A DNA stretch of 64,000 nt from Chryseosolibacter indicum (GTDB lineage: Bacteria; Bacteroidota; Bacteroidia; Cytophagales; Cyclobacteriaceae), in the NCBI RefSeq assembly GCF_018598585.1, contig NZ_JAHESD010000027.1, forward strand, positions 1 to 64,000, in the 5' to 3' direction. The notes beneath the pieces are model-generated. The model was not told the origin of the DNA. It saw nothing but the letters and a program-made list of their open reading frames with translations, and ran no database searches. The position numbers and the translations under genes are program-made. Numbering within the stretch: position 1 is the stretch's first letter; every line of letters starts with the position of its first letter. Of this stretch, positions 29,321-37,887 are shown piece after piece.

Positions 29321-29722
29321 ATGAAGGTTCAGCTCTCATATATCGTTTCATTGCTTTTCTTAAGTTCCTTAAGCAGCTTTGTGTATGCACAAGACGGTGG
29401 AATGCAGGATATTGAAATGACGGTTGAGGTAGTAGACAGAGATCGCATTATATCTTCTTCTTCCGGTGAATCTGGTTCTCGTTATACGCCCAGAACTTCT
29501 TATTCTTCCAATAAAGATTCTGTTGGTTCAAACTCACAAAACAACGCCCCCTCATCACCCGTTACGCCAGCACCAGCAACTAACAATAAAGCTCAAAAGC
29601 CAGCCGCTAACCAAAAAGCGCCCGCCGACAAGCACGCAAAAGAGAAAGATGACTCTATCCTTTCTTTTAATTTTCTCTATTATATAATTGAGAAGTACAA
29701 ACTTCAGGACATCGTAGACTAA
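29321..29722 (+). CDS. Small secreted low-complexity protein
   Basis: A 133-residue protein with a signal peptide (SSFVYAQ cleavage region). The middle segment (about 45-110) is rich in Ser, Asn, Pro, Ala and Lys and probably disordered. The C-terminus ends in a short hydrophobic-charged motif, SFNFLYYIIEKYKLQDIVD. No domain is recognised. The ordered tail after a disordered linker might be a binding peptide. A promoter candidate precedes it. Confidence 0.55.
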   Translation: MKVQLSYIVSLLFLSSLSSFVYAQDGGMQDIEMTVEVVDRDRIISSSSGESGSRYTPRTSYSSNKDSVGSNSQNNAPSSPVTPAPATNNKAQKPAANQKAPADKHAKEKDDSILSFNFLYYIIEKYKLQDIVD

Positions 29723-29762
29723 CATTTATTGTTAGCTACAGAGGTTTATTTATTTCCTTTTC

Positions 29763-29770
29763 TATATTTG
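29763..29770 (+). promoter_or_regulatory. Candidate -7 box of TonB receptor gene
   Basis: TATATTTG fits TAnnTTTG and lies 18 bp before the start codon. A -33 TTG is not obvious at the right distance. The box overlaps the inverted repeat annotated next. Confidence 0.45.
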
Positions 29771-29783
29771 CAACACAGTTGCA
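29769..29783 (+). promoter_or_regulatory. Candidate metal-repressor operator (TGCAAC-N3-GTTGCA)
   Basis: A perfect inverted repeat of six-base arms with a three-base centre overlaps the end of the -7 box and the likely transcription start of the TonB receptor. Position and symmetry fit a repressor such as a Fur/Zur protein. No binding motif was computed. Confidence 0.45.
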
Positions 29784-29788
29784 TTTAA

Positions 29789-32167
29789 ATGAAGAGGCTC
29801 TTTTTAATTTTTATTTTGATTTTGTCTTCTGATTTGTTGCCTGGGCAACCTTGCAATAAACGTATTGAAGGCGAAATACTGTCTGATGAAGGTAAGTTCT
29901 TGCCTCAGGCTACTGTTAAGATCGTTAATACAGAACAAACTGTGCTTACCGCTGATGACGGGAGTTTTATTTTCGATCATTTATGCCAGGATAGAGTTCA
30001 AATCCTGGTGTCGTACGTTGGTTTCAGTAATATAACCATAACGCTCGACCTACCCATTAAAAGAAAAATCAACATTATACTTCAACGGGCGCAAAAAGTT
30101 TTAGATGATGTTATTGTTGAAGGCGAACAACTTCGGAGGGGCGCATCTCAGACTTCTGCTATTTTGAGTAGAGAAGATTTAGCCGGTCTTCATGGCAAAC
30201 CCCTGGGTGAGTCGTTAAAAGAAATACCAGGAGTAAATGCACTTCAAACTGGTCCGGCAATATTTAAACCTGTAATTCATGGCTTGCACAGTCAACGGAT
30301 AATGGTGTTAAATAATGGCATTCGCCAAGAAGGTCAGCAGTGGGGTGTTGAACATGCACCGGAAATTGATCCGTTTATTGCATCAGAAATTGAAGTTGTT
30401 AAGGGATCTGAAACTGTAAGATATGGCTCCGATGCCATTGGAGGAGTTATCATAGTTAATCCCCCGGCTTTGCATCCTACAGAAAAAATAGGAGGTGAAT
30501 TTAATGTTGGCCTTGTAAGCAATAACCGGATGGGTGTGTTTTCAGGAATGATGGAAGGAGGTATCAAGCCTTGGAGACATTGTAGCTGGCGTGTTCAGGG
30601 CTCGTTTAAAAAGGGTGGCGACTATCATACACCTGACTATAACTTATCTAACACTGGCATTGAAGAGTATAACTTTTCTGCCGCATTAGGCTTTGAGCAC
30701 GATCATCATGGAGGTGAAATCTACATAAGTAGTTTTAATACCGCAATTGGTATACTTCGCGCAGCACATACAGGAAATAACGAAGATCTACAACGTTCTA
30801 TAGTAAGTGAACGCCCATGGTATATTAAAGATTTTACCTACGATATTAATAATCCACGTCAAAACATAAGGCACTATCTTGTTAAAGTTAAGGCGTACGA
30901 ACAGATACGAAATTTAGGAAGACTGAATATTCAATATGGCGGGCAGTTCAATCAACGTGAAGAGTTTGATATCAGAAGAGGTGATAACAACACAAGACCC
31001 GCGCTTTCACTGGGCCTTTTTAGCAATGTTGTTGATGTTACACTGGATCATGAGAAGGGGCACCACAGCGGGAGCATCGGCATAAATGGAACTTTGAAGT
31101 CTAATAAAAATGATACGCAAGAAACAGGTATTGTAGCTTTGATACCAGATTATAATCAACTCGCTTCAGGTATTTTTGTATTCGAAAAGTTGAAGTTTAA
31201 TAAATGGGTTTTGGAAGCTGGAGGAAGGTATGATTATCAACATCTACTTGTTAAGACATTTCAGAACAGAACGCTTCTAAAACCTGAATTTAATTTTCAT
31301 TACTTCTCTGGCAACTTAGGCGCCACTTATAATTGGACACCATCATGGAGAATTATTGTTAACGCTGGCTATTCTACCAGGCCACCACATGTAAGTGAAC
31401 TTTACAGTGAAGGACTTCATCATGGCACAGCTTCAATTGAAGAAGGGCTTATGTTAAAAGAGGGTGTAAAGATCACGGACCACTCGCACGTTAAAGAAGA
31501 GATTTCAAAAAAGATAATAGGAACATTGCAGCATACAAAGGAGAACCTCTCACTAGACTTTTCTTTGTACTATAACGATATTGATAACTATGTTTATTTG
31601 CGTCCTTACGAAACACGTCTTACCAACCGGGGAAACTTCCCAGCCTTTCAATACCGACAAAACAACGCTGTATTAACAGGAAGTGATGTTAGTCTGAAGT
31701 ATACATTTAGTGAGAAAATAACTTACAAGTTAAAAGGGTCTTATCTGTACGCCAAGGATAGAGATAACGACGACGTTTTGCCTTTTATTCCTCCAGCTCA
31801 AATTGAAAATGGTGTAAGCTTCAATGTTAACTCAAATAGGATTAAAGATTTAATCATCAGTGTTAATCTTCCCTATACGTTTAAGCAAATACGTGCGCCA
31901 AAGGTTGTATACCCATTGGACCTGGATTCTGAAACTGTACAGGGTAAAAATTTTGATTTTGCTCCTGCACCTGCGGGCTACTTGTTGGTAAACGCATCAG
32001 TTTCATTTAAAATTCCTGTAAAAGAAAATACCCTAACGTTCTCGTTATCCACTGAAAATGTTTTCAATGAAGTATATCGTAACTATATGAATAGATTGCG
32101 ATACTACAGCGATGAGATAGGCAGGAATTTTTCTTTACGGTTGTCTTATAACTTCTTACAACATTAA
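29789..32167 (+). CDS. TonB-dependent outer-membrane receptor, possibly for zinc
   Basis: A 792-residue receptor. It has a signal peptide, an N-terminal carboxypeptidase-regulatory-like domain (about 22-105: EGEILSDEGKFLPQATVKI), a plug (about 115-230) and a 22-strand barrel ending in an aromatic final strand (RNFSLRLSYNFLQH). The plug reads IHGLHSQRIMVLNNGIRQEGQQWGVEHAPEIDP. This resembles ZnuD-type zinc receptors, and the extracellular parts are rich in His (EHDHHGGE, KGHHSGS, GLHHGTAS). Zinc or another metal is therefore the inferred substrate. It is followed 21 bp later by a lipoprotein gene, probably in the same operon. Confidence 0.85.
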   Translation: MKRLFLIFILILSSDLLPGQPCNKRIEGEILSDEGKFLPQATVKIVNTEQTVLTADDGSFIFDHLCQDRVQILVSYVGFSNITITLDLPIKRKINIILQRAQKVLDDVIVEGEQLRRGASQTSAILSREDLAGLHGKPLGESLKEIPGVNALQTGPAIFKPVIHGLHSQRIMVLNNGIRQEGQQWGVEHAPEIDPFIASEIEVVKGSETVRYGSDAIGGVIIVNPPALHPTEKIGGEFNVGLVSNNRMGVFSGMMEGGIKPWRHCSWRVQGSFKKGGDYHTPDYNLSNTGIEEYNFSAALGFEHDHHGGEIYISSFNTAIGILRAAHTGNNEDLQRSIVSERPWYIKDFTYDINNPRQNIRHYLVKVKAYEQIRNLGRLNIQYGGQFNQREEFDIRRGDNNTRPALSLGLFSNVVDVTLDHEKGHHSGSIGINGTLKSNKNDTQETGIVALIPDYNQLASGIFVFEKLKFNKWVLEAGGRYDYQHLLVKTFQNRTLLKPEFNFHYFSGNLGATYNWTPSWRIIVNAGYSTRPPHVSELYSEGLHHGTASIEEGLMLKEGVKITDHSHVKEEISKKIIGTLQHTKENLSLDFSLYYNDIDNYVYLRPYETRLTNRGNFPAFQYRQNNAVLTGSDVSLKYTFSEKITYKLKGSYLYAKDRDNDDVLPFIPPAQIENGVSFNVNSNRIKDLIISVNLPYTFKQIRAPKVVYPLDLDSETVQGKNFDFAPAPAGYLLVNASVSFKIPVKENTLTFSLSTENVFNEVYRNYMNRLRYYSDEIGRNFSLRLSYNFLQH

Positions 32168-32188
32168 CACTTAATAAACCTGATAAAA

Positions 32189-32794
32189 ATGAACTCACAA
32201 AAAACACAACTTATTATGCCTACTCCAAAACAGATTTTGGCTTATATTTTTCTATTTGCAACATTGTTGCTCTCGTGCAGTGATGATGATCCGGAGCCAG
32301 TGAATGAAGAAGAGTTGATCACTACAGTAGTATTGGTTTTTCAACCGCTCAATGCAACAGGAAATCCTGAAGGAAATGCTTCCGTATTTTCATGGATAGA
32401 TAGAGATGAGGACGGACCTATTGTACCTGTAATCAGCGATATCACGTTGTCATCAAACACTACTTATAAGTTAACTGTTCAATTATTAAATGAATCTGTA
32501 AATCCGGCCGTAAACATCAGCGAGGAAGTGTTAGAGGAGGGAACAGAACATCAATTCTTTTTTGGGAGAAGCAACGGTCTCAATCTTAACGTAACATATG
32601 CAGACAACGACAAAGATGGTTTACCCGTAGGATTAACTAACAATGCTACTACTGGCAATGCAAGTACCGGAGAGTTTACTGTTACTTTAAGACATGAGCC
32701 GCAAAAAAATGCATCTGGAGTAAAAAGTGGAGACATTACCAATGCAGGTGGTGAAACGGATGTACAGGTAAGTTTTCCAGTAACAATTAATTGA
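32189..32794 (+). CDS. Lipoprotein partner of the TonB receptor
   Basis: A 201-residue protein with lipobox LLLSCSDDD and an acidic start, followed by a beta-sandwich-like domain (EELITTVVLVFQPLNATG ... LSSNTTYKLTVQLLNESV ... GEFTVTLRHEPQKN). It resembles a Bacteroidota family mislabelled 'type 1 periplasmic binding fold'. Such lipoproteins often follow TonB receptors of this class. It probably sits at the outer membrane and helps capture the ligand. If ATG 32216 were used the signal would be shorter (starting MPTPKQILAYI), which also works. Confidence 0.7.
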   Translation: MNSQKTQLIMPTPKQILAYIFLFATLLLSCSDDDPEPVNEEELITTVVLVFQPLNATGNPEGNASVFSWIDRDEDGPIVPVISDITLSSNTTYKLTVQLLNESVNPAVNISEEVLEEGTEHQFFFGRSNGLNLNVTYADNDKDGLPVGLTNNATTGNASTGEFTVTLRHEPQKNASGVKSGDITNAGGETDVQVSFPVTIN

Positions 32795-32833
32795 ATGTTC
32801 TGTTAATTAATTTTTAAATACGTTGTGAAGTGT

Positions 32834-32867
32834 AAGAGGCTGTCACTATAAAAGTGCAGCCTTTTTT
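32834..32867 (+). terminator. Rho-independent terminator
   Basis: The stem AGGCTG-CACT/AGTG-CAGCCT carries one bulged T and a five-base loop, and is followed by six T residues. It closes the TonB receptor-lipoprotein transcript. Confidence 0.75.
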
Positions 32868-33095
32868 AATCGGAATTAAAATCGTCTACGATCGTAATCG
32901 AGTAGATCTACCTTTTTTTGAATCAGTTATTAGAGGTTCTTCTTTATAGCAAGAAGTGGGTTGAATAGTTATTGTTACAACGCGAGTTTTGTTCTTGCTC
33001 CAACACAAAAACTGATATGATTAATTTACTTCGATGTGATATGGAGATAAACACAATTTGTTTCTCAATTTTGTTATTCATATTTTATTTCATCT
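32868..33095. other. Intergenic region upstream of the acyltransferase-like gene
   Basis: With the terminator this makes about 300 bases without a gene. Apart from a short GTAGATCTAC palindrome near 32905, nothing notable is visible and no open frame is credible. Confidence 0.4.
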
Positions 33096-34322
33096 ATGTC
33101 TAGTGTAGCTATTCACGTTGTTCCTTCTTCTCAAACTGTGTTGGGCCAAAAGCAATTGAACCGCGTTCAATCTATTGATTTACTTAGAGGTGTGGTGATG
33201 ATAATTATGGCACTGGATCATGTGCGTGATTACTTTCATGCAGATGCCTTTTTTTACAATCCATTAGATCTGGAAAAGACAAGTATCGCACTGTTTTTTA
33301 CAAGATGGATCACACACTTATGTGCTCCCGTATTTGTTTTTTTGGCGGGTACTTCTGCTTTTCTTGTTGGTAATAAAAAAGGTAAGGCAGAGCTATCAGC
33401 ATTTCTATTGAAGAGAGGCTTGTGGCTGATTGTGCTTGAGTTTACTGTTATAAATTTTGCATGGTTCTTCAATGCTGAGTTTCCTTTGCTAGCACTTACA
33501 GTTATTTGGGCATTGGCAATTGGAATGATTGTATTAAGTGTTGCTATCTATATTCCCTTTAAACTTCTCCTCGCGTTAGGATTTGTGTTAGTAGCAGGGC
33601 ATAATTTCCTTGATAGCATTCACATTAAAGAAGGCTTTGGTAGTTCTTTAACCTGGTCATTACTCCACGAACAAGGAGGCTTCGCGTTGGGCCACTTCTT
33701 TGTTTTTGTAGGTTACCCCATCATACCATGGACTGGCATAATGATTCTTGGTTATTGCTTTGGTAATTTTTACAAGCCTACTTTTGATGCAACACGAAGA
33801 AAGAGACTACTCTTGACTATCGGATTACTCATGATAGTTTCATTTTGCATACTTCGTTTATTAAATGTCTATGGTGATCCTTTTCCATGGCAAAGTCAGG
33901 GTAATGTTCTTTACACATTTCTGTCTTTTCTAAACGTAACAAAGTATCCACCTTCACTTTTGTATACACTTATTACACTTGGGCCTGCTTTTATTTTTCT
34001 TTCTTTTTCTGAGAATTATAATGGTAGGATATCACAATATGTGATCTCACTTGGAAGGGTTCCAATGTTTTACTACATCACTCACTTGTATCTGATTCAC
34101 ATTATAGCTGTAGTCGCTGCCCTTGCCACTGGCTTTGATATTTCTGATATGGTATTTAATACATGGGTTACAGATTCACCTAACCTAAAAAGGTATGGGT
34201 TTAATCTGGGTGTTGTATACTTTGTTTGGATAGCCGTAGTTCTATTGCTGTATCCATTATGTCTATGGTACGACAGGTATAAAATTGCAAACAAAGAAAA
34301 GTGGTGGCTAAGCTATCTTTAA
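33096..34322 (+). CDS. Polytopic membrane protein, DUF1624/heparan-alpha-glucosaminide acetyltransferase-like
   Basis: A 408-residue protein with ten or so membrane helices. The N-terminal motif RVQSIDLLRGVVMIIMALDHVRDYF is typical of the DUF1624/HGSNAT-like and related YeiB families, in which the conserved Asp-His (ALDH) sits near the acyl-transfer centre. These proteins probably transfer acyl groups across a membrane to sugars, but for this branch that is inferred. It is flanked by a terminator on the left and convergent HisA-like gene on the right, so it is probably monocistronic. Confidence 0.75.
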   Translation: MSSVAIHVVPSSQTVLGQKQLNRVQSIDLLRGVVMIIMALDHVRDYFHADAFFYNPLDLEKTSIALFFTRWITHLCAPVFVFLAGTSAFLVGNKKGKAELSAFLLKRGLWLIVLEFTVINFAWFFNAEFPLLALTVIWALAIGMIVLSVAIYIPFKLLLALGFVLVAGHNFLDSIHIKEGFGSSLTWSLLHEQGGFALGHFFVFVGYPIIPWTGIMILGYCFGNFYKPTFDATRRKRLLLTIGLLMIVSFCILRLLNVYGDPFPWQSQGNVLYTFLSFLNVTKYPPSLLYTLITLGPAFIFLSFSENYNGRISQYVISLGRVPMFYYITHLYLIHIIAVVAALATGFDISDMVFNTWVTDSPNLKRYGFNLGVVYFVWIAVVLLLYPLCLWYDRYKIANKEKWWLSYL

Positions 34323-34342
34323 TAAAGAAAGGGGAAGGGGGG

Positions 34343-35086
34343 TTAGGCCTCCTTCTTGACCAGGAATTGTTCAAGGTCTTTAAGGTTAAGTACTCCTTCG
34401 TAATAGGCTTTACCAAAAATAACAGCAAAAATCCCCATGTCGTTTAAGCGTTTGATATCATCAACCCCACGCACGCCGCCGCTGGCTAGTACTGAGATTT
34501 GTGGAAATCTTTTTAAGATATCTTCATAGAAATCGAAGGCCGGCCCTTCGAGTACACCATCACGTGAAACGTCAGTTGACTTTACGTATTTTAAACCACG
34601 AGAATAGAAGTAATCAAGATGGTCGAATAGAGTGAGCTCTGCTTTTCGTTGCCAACCTCTGAATAACAATTCTTTTGAGTCTTTGTTAATAACATCAGCA
34701 CCTAAGGTCATTTTTTCCCTGCCATACGAAATAATCCATGAAGCAAATAATTCCGGATCAGTAACAGCAACACTCGCTGCTGTAATATAATCTGCACCGT
34801 ATTCAAAAGCCTTACTAATGTCTCCGTCAGTTGAAATACCTCCAGTAAAATCAATTTTTAAATCGGTATGGCCACGTATCGCTTCTAATACATGCCAGTT
34901 TACCGGGCCTCCTTTTTCAGCTCCGTCAAGATCAACTAAATGAACTACTTCAATACCATGGTCTTCAAATCGCTTTGCTAGATCAAGTGGATTTTCGTCA
35001 TAAGCCTTCTCACTCGTAGGATCTCCTTTTCGCATTTTTACAACGTTACCCTTACGAATGGCAATGGATGGTATAACCTGAATCAT
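34343..35086 (-). CDS. HisA-like TIM-barrel protein, possibly not a standard ProFAR isomerase
   Basis: A 247-residue (beta-alpha)8 barrel clearly related to HisA: VVHLVDLDGA, IDFTGGIS, TDVSRDGVLEGPAFDFYEDI and ASGGVRGVDDI, the last being one of two phosphate-binding sites. In HisA the first strand reads PAIDL, with the Asp acting in catalysis. Here it reads PSIAI, with Ala9 at that place. The second catalytic Asp (Asp131 in LGADVINKD) is present. It is alone, away from any his operon. Such Bacteroidota homologues are annotated HisA, but the missing acid-base residue suggests an altered reaction or a sensor role. Confidence 0.8.
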   Translation of the reverse strand: MIQVIPSIAIRKGNVVKMRKGDPTSEKAYDENPLDLAKRFEDHGIEVVHLVDLDGAEKGGPVNWHVLEAIRGHTDLKIDFTGGISTDGDISKAFEYGADYITAASVAVTDPELFASWIISYGREKMTLGADVINKDSKELLFRGWQRKAELTLFDHLDYFYSRGLKYVKSTDVSRDGVLEGPAFDFYEDILKRFPQISVLASGGVRGVDDIKRLNDMGIFAVIFGKAYYEGVLNLKDLEQFLVKKEA

Positions 35087-35231
35087 CTGAAGTAGATTTT
35101 AGAACAGCTAAATTAAAATACAAAGTCTAAAGATGCATTGAAAACCAGAAAACTAGAAAATAATTTGGATCAAAAGTTGATTATTCATGCTCTTACAATT
35201 TATCCGTACCTTTGTATAATCCCGCAATCGT

Positions 35232-36818
35232 ATGAAGTATTTATTTCTTGTATTCGGCCTTTACTTTTCAGCTTTTTATGCAAATGGACAGGCACAAACG
35301 CGAAAGTTGTCTTCCAGCATTAATCATCCCTCACTTAATTTGTACTCGCCCTATCTCAGTGCAGACGCTAACGCATTAGTGTTTATCTCCGATAATGCCG
35401 AAGATGGTGTATTAACTCCGTTTTATACGTTTCGGGAAGTTAGCGACTGGCGCGAACCTCAGCTGTTTCCAAAACATATACAATCGCGTTTAAATTTTTT
35501 ACGTGGTTATTCACTCAGTGCGGACGGAAAACGGCTTTACTTCACAACTTTAAAAGGTCCTGGAGTAGGAGGGTTTGACATTTGGTATAGTGATCTGAAA
35601 GGAACATCATGGTCAGAGCCAGGAAATTTTGGCTTACCACTCAATACAAAAGCGCATGAAGGCTGTCCAACTTTTACTACGGATGGTAATACAGTTTACT
35701 TCATGCGATGCGAAAAGATGGACCAGAATAAAGGTGAAAATTGCAGGATCTTAAAAAGCACAAAAAAACCGAATGGCCAATGGGAAGAACCTGTAGAGTT
35801 GCCATCGAATATTAATACCGGAAATTCTCAGACACCAAGAATCATGGCGGATGGAGAAACACTATACTTCTCATCAGATAAATTATCTCCCAAAAAGGGA
35901 GGAATGGATCTATATGTTACCAGGCTCGTGAATGGAAAGTGGACAGACCCGAAGCCCCTCGATTTTATTAACACCGACAAAGATGATCAGTATATCAGCG
36001 TAGCTGCATTAGGAAGATATATTCTAAAAGATACACAAGGCCCGCGTAAAAATGAGTTGGTTGAATTTCTGATACCTGAATCCCTTAGGCCAAAGGGAAT
36101 AATGAAGGTAGAGGGGAGTGTTACCGATCCTGCTGGTAAGGCGGTATCCGCTTATATTTCGGCTTTTGATGTTTCGAATAATAAAAGGGTTTATAATGCT
36201 AAACCAGCTGCTGATGGATCGTTTTATTTATATCTGAAAGAAGGAAGTAGATATGAAATATCGTTCGATCCGGAGCAAAATAATCTCACCTACTATTCTA
36301 GAATCTTTGATTTGAACAATAGCGACAAGATTCCCCAGGTTGAAAAACTAAAAGCAACACTAAAAGCTCTGGTAATTGGCGATGAACTCAATCTGGATAG
36401 AGTGCAATTTAATCCTTCTTCAAGTGAACTGATGCTAACAGAGGGGGTAAGCGAATGGAAGCGTTTAGTAAGAGTAATTAATGGAAACCCAAGCTTTAAA
36501 TTTGATATACAGGTATTGCAAACAGGTTATCTTGAAGATACTATTCCCTCAAACCCTGATTTAACGGAGGCAATTTATGATTCAGTTACCACTCAATATG
36601 ACGACATTGACTCACTTGGTCAGCTCTATAAAAGAGATACGATAATCGTTAAGACGATCTACCATAATAATCGCACAACCAAACAGGCTAAAGCAATTGC
36701 TGATTATCTTATTTCCTTAGGTGCAAGTAAAGATAGGATTAGCTACTTTGGAAATTCTATTCCTGCAACATCTCCAGATAATAGGAGACTTGTTATCAAA
36801 GCAGTGGTAAAGAAATAG
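35232..36818 (+). CDS. Secreted PD40 beta-propeller protein with degenerate OmpA-like C-terminus
   Basis: A 528-residue protein with a signal peptide (ending near ANGQ). Residues about 30-290 form PD40 propeller blades: GYSLSADGKRLYFTTL, CPTFTTDGNTVYFMRC, PRIMADGETLYFSSDK. A carboxypeptidase-regulatory-like domain follows (VEGSVTDPAGKAVSAYISAFD). The C-terminal ~130 residues read FDIQVLQTGYLE and KAIADYLISLGASKDRISYFG, echoing an OmpA fold but without its usual peptidoglycan-binding Asp/Arg. It has no lipobox, unlike the PorE-like protein at 3245. Probably an envelope protein related to T9SS/PorE paralogues. TACCTTTG at 35207 may be its -7 box. Confidence 0.7.
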   Translation: MKYLFLVFGLYFSAFYANGQAQTRKLSSSINHPSLNLYSPYLSADANALVFISDNAEDGVLTPFYTFREVSDWREPQLFPKHIQSRLNFLRGYSLSADGKRLYFTTLKGPGVGGFDIWYSDLKGTSWSEPGNFGLPLNTKAHEGCPTFTTDGNTVYFMRCEKMDQNKGENCRILKSTKKPNGQWEEPVELPSNINTGNSQTPRIMADGETLYFSSDKLSPKKGGMDLYVTRLVNGKWTDPKPLDFINTDKDDQYISVAALGRYILKDTQGPRKNELVEFLIPESLRPKGIMKVEGSVTDPAGKAVSAYISAFDVSNNKRVYNAKPAADGSFYLYLKEGSRYEISFDPEQNNLTYYSRIFDLNNSDKIPQVEKLKATLKALVIGDELNLDRVQFNPSSSELMLTEGVSEWKRLVRVINGNPSFKFDIQVLQTGYLEDTIPSNPDLTEAIYDSVTTQYDDIDSLGQLYKRDTIIVKTIYHNNRTTKQAKAIADYLISLGASKDRISYFGNSIPATSPDNRRLVIKAVVKK

Positions 36819-36838
36819 TGATAAAGAAACAGATTAAG

Positions 36839-37411
36839 TTATTCTGAGGACATTTGTTTAAAGGTGATGGGAAGAGCCACAAGGGTTTTATCCCACGCGA
36901 GTACCATCTCAAGATCTTCACCTGTTTTTTCGAAGGAGATAGTAAACTGTTCAAAAATTTGGTCCTGTTGTACAGAAGAAACATCAATACTCAATACATC
37001 CTTTTCAGGTTGCCTGTTTGCTTCTCCCTTTGAATTTATGCCCCATTGGCCATATTCGGAATTAAAAATGACAGTCCAGATTTCTTGTCGTGGAATGGTC
37101 CAGAGAGAGTATTTGCCTGCTTTTAAGGTTTTACCTTCAATAATCAGGTCTTTATTGGTTTCAAAAGTAGTGGCTTCATTTGCCCCGGTTCTCCAAACTT
37201 TATCATAAGGTACAAGCGCTCCAAATACCTGCCGCTCTTTTTTATAAGGTCTATTGTAAAAAACTTTTATAGAGAGATCATCTTGGGAATAAACAATATT
37301 GTCTTCCGGAGAGAAGGATTTTGTTTTTCTTAATTGAACGTATATGACTATAACTGCCAGCACGCCGATGACTGCAATACCTATTAAACTATAAATTACA
37401 AACTTTTTCAT
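36839..37411 (-). CDS. DUF2911 family protein with N-terminal membrane anchor
   Basis: A 190-residue protein with one hydrophobic segment at 5-25, then a DUF2911 domain with its hallmarks: LSIKVFYNRPYKKERQVFG, LVPYDKVWRTGANEATTFETNKDLIIEGKTLKAGKYSLWTIP. DUF2911 proteins of Bacteroidota are secreted or periplasmic and of unknown function. It converges on the PD40 gene with a 20-bp gap. Confidence 0.85.
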   Translation of the reverse strand: MKKFVIYSLIGIAVIGVLAVIVIYVQLRKTKSFSPEDNIVYSQDDLSIKVFYNRPYKKERQVFGALVPYDKVWRTGANEATTFETNKDLIIEGKTLKAGKYSLWTIPRQEIWTVIFNSEYGQWGINSKGEANRQPEKDVLSIDVSSVQQDQIFEQFTISFEKTGEDLEMVLAWDKTLVALPITFKQMSSE

Positions 37412-37529
37412 GGCCCCGAATAAACTAAACTATTGCTTATCAAGAAATTAAACTTAAAAACATTTTTTTAAGTTTCTAATAAAAATTAGTCCAATACACC
37501 CTATTTTTACAACTCTAAAATTTAGAAAT

Positions 37530-37652
37530 ATGGATTTTGCTTCTTGGTGGCCTTTTTACGTTGTTATTGCTCTTTTTATCCTTGCTATCGTTTCACCATG
37601 GATATTCCCAAATAAAATGGTGAGCAAAAACAAGCACGACAACAAGTTCTAA
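37530..37652 (+). CDS. Small single-span membrane protein (40 aa)
   Basis: An ATG frame of 40 codons encodes a protein with one strong membrane helix (PFYVVIALFILAIVSPWIF) and a basic tail (KMVSKNKHDNKF). This is the topology expected of small membrane proteins. It lies alone in the 450-bp gap between divergent genes, with TATTTTTA upstream at a promoter-like distance. The closeness to a -7-like box and clean start support it; no family is recognised. Confidence 0.55.
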   Translation: MDFASWWPFYVVIALFILAIVSPWIFPNKMVSKNKHDNKF

Positions 37653-37841
37653 ATATCATCTGATTCTATTGCCAAACAACCTATTCTATATAGGTGGCGT
37701 GAGCAAGTTGTTAGTACTCCATAACAATGGAGTAACTTAAGCTGGCCTTTACAATATCTCTTTATCTGTTCTTAGATCGCCAGGAGAAGGTATACATAGT
37801 TTATACTAACCGCTGCTGCAGGCGCCCTTTCTTTGATATCA

Positions 37842-37869
37842 TAACCTATTAAAAAATTTATCTATATTG
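37842..37869 (+). promoter_or_regulatory. Candidate promoter of the aspartic protease gene
   Basis: TTTG at 37842-37845, 17 bases, then TATATTG at 37863-37869, near the TTTG ... TAnnTTTG consensus. It overlaps a TTG that would otherwise serve as an upstream start, which supports ATG 37888 as the true start. Confidence 0.4.
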
Positions 37870-37887
37870 AGTGGTGTGTCAGACATT

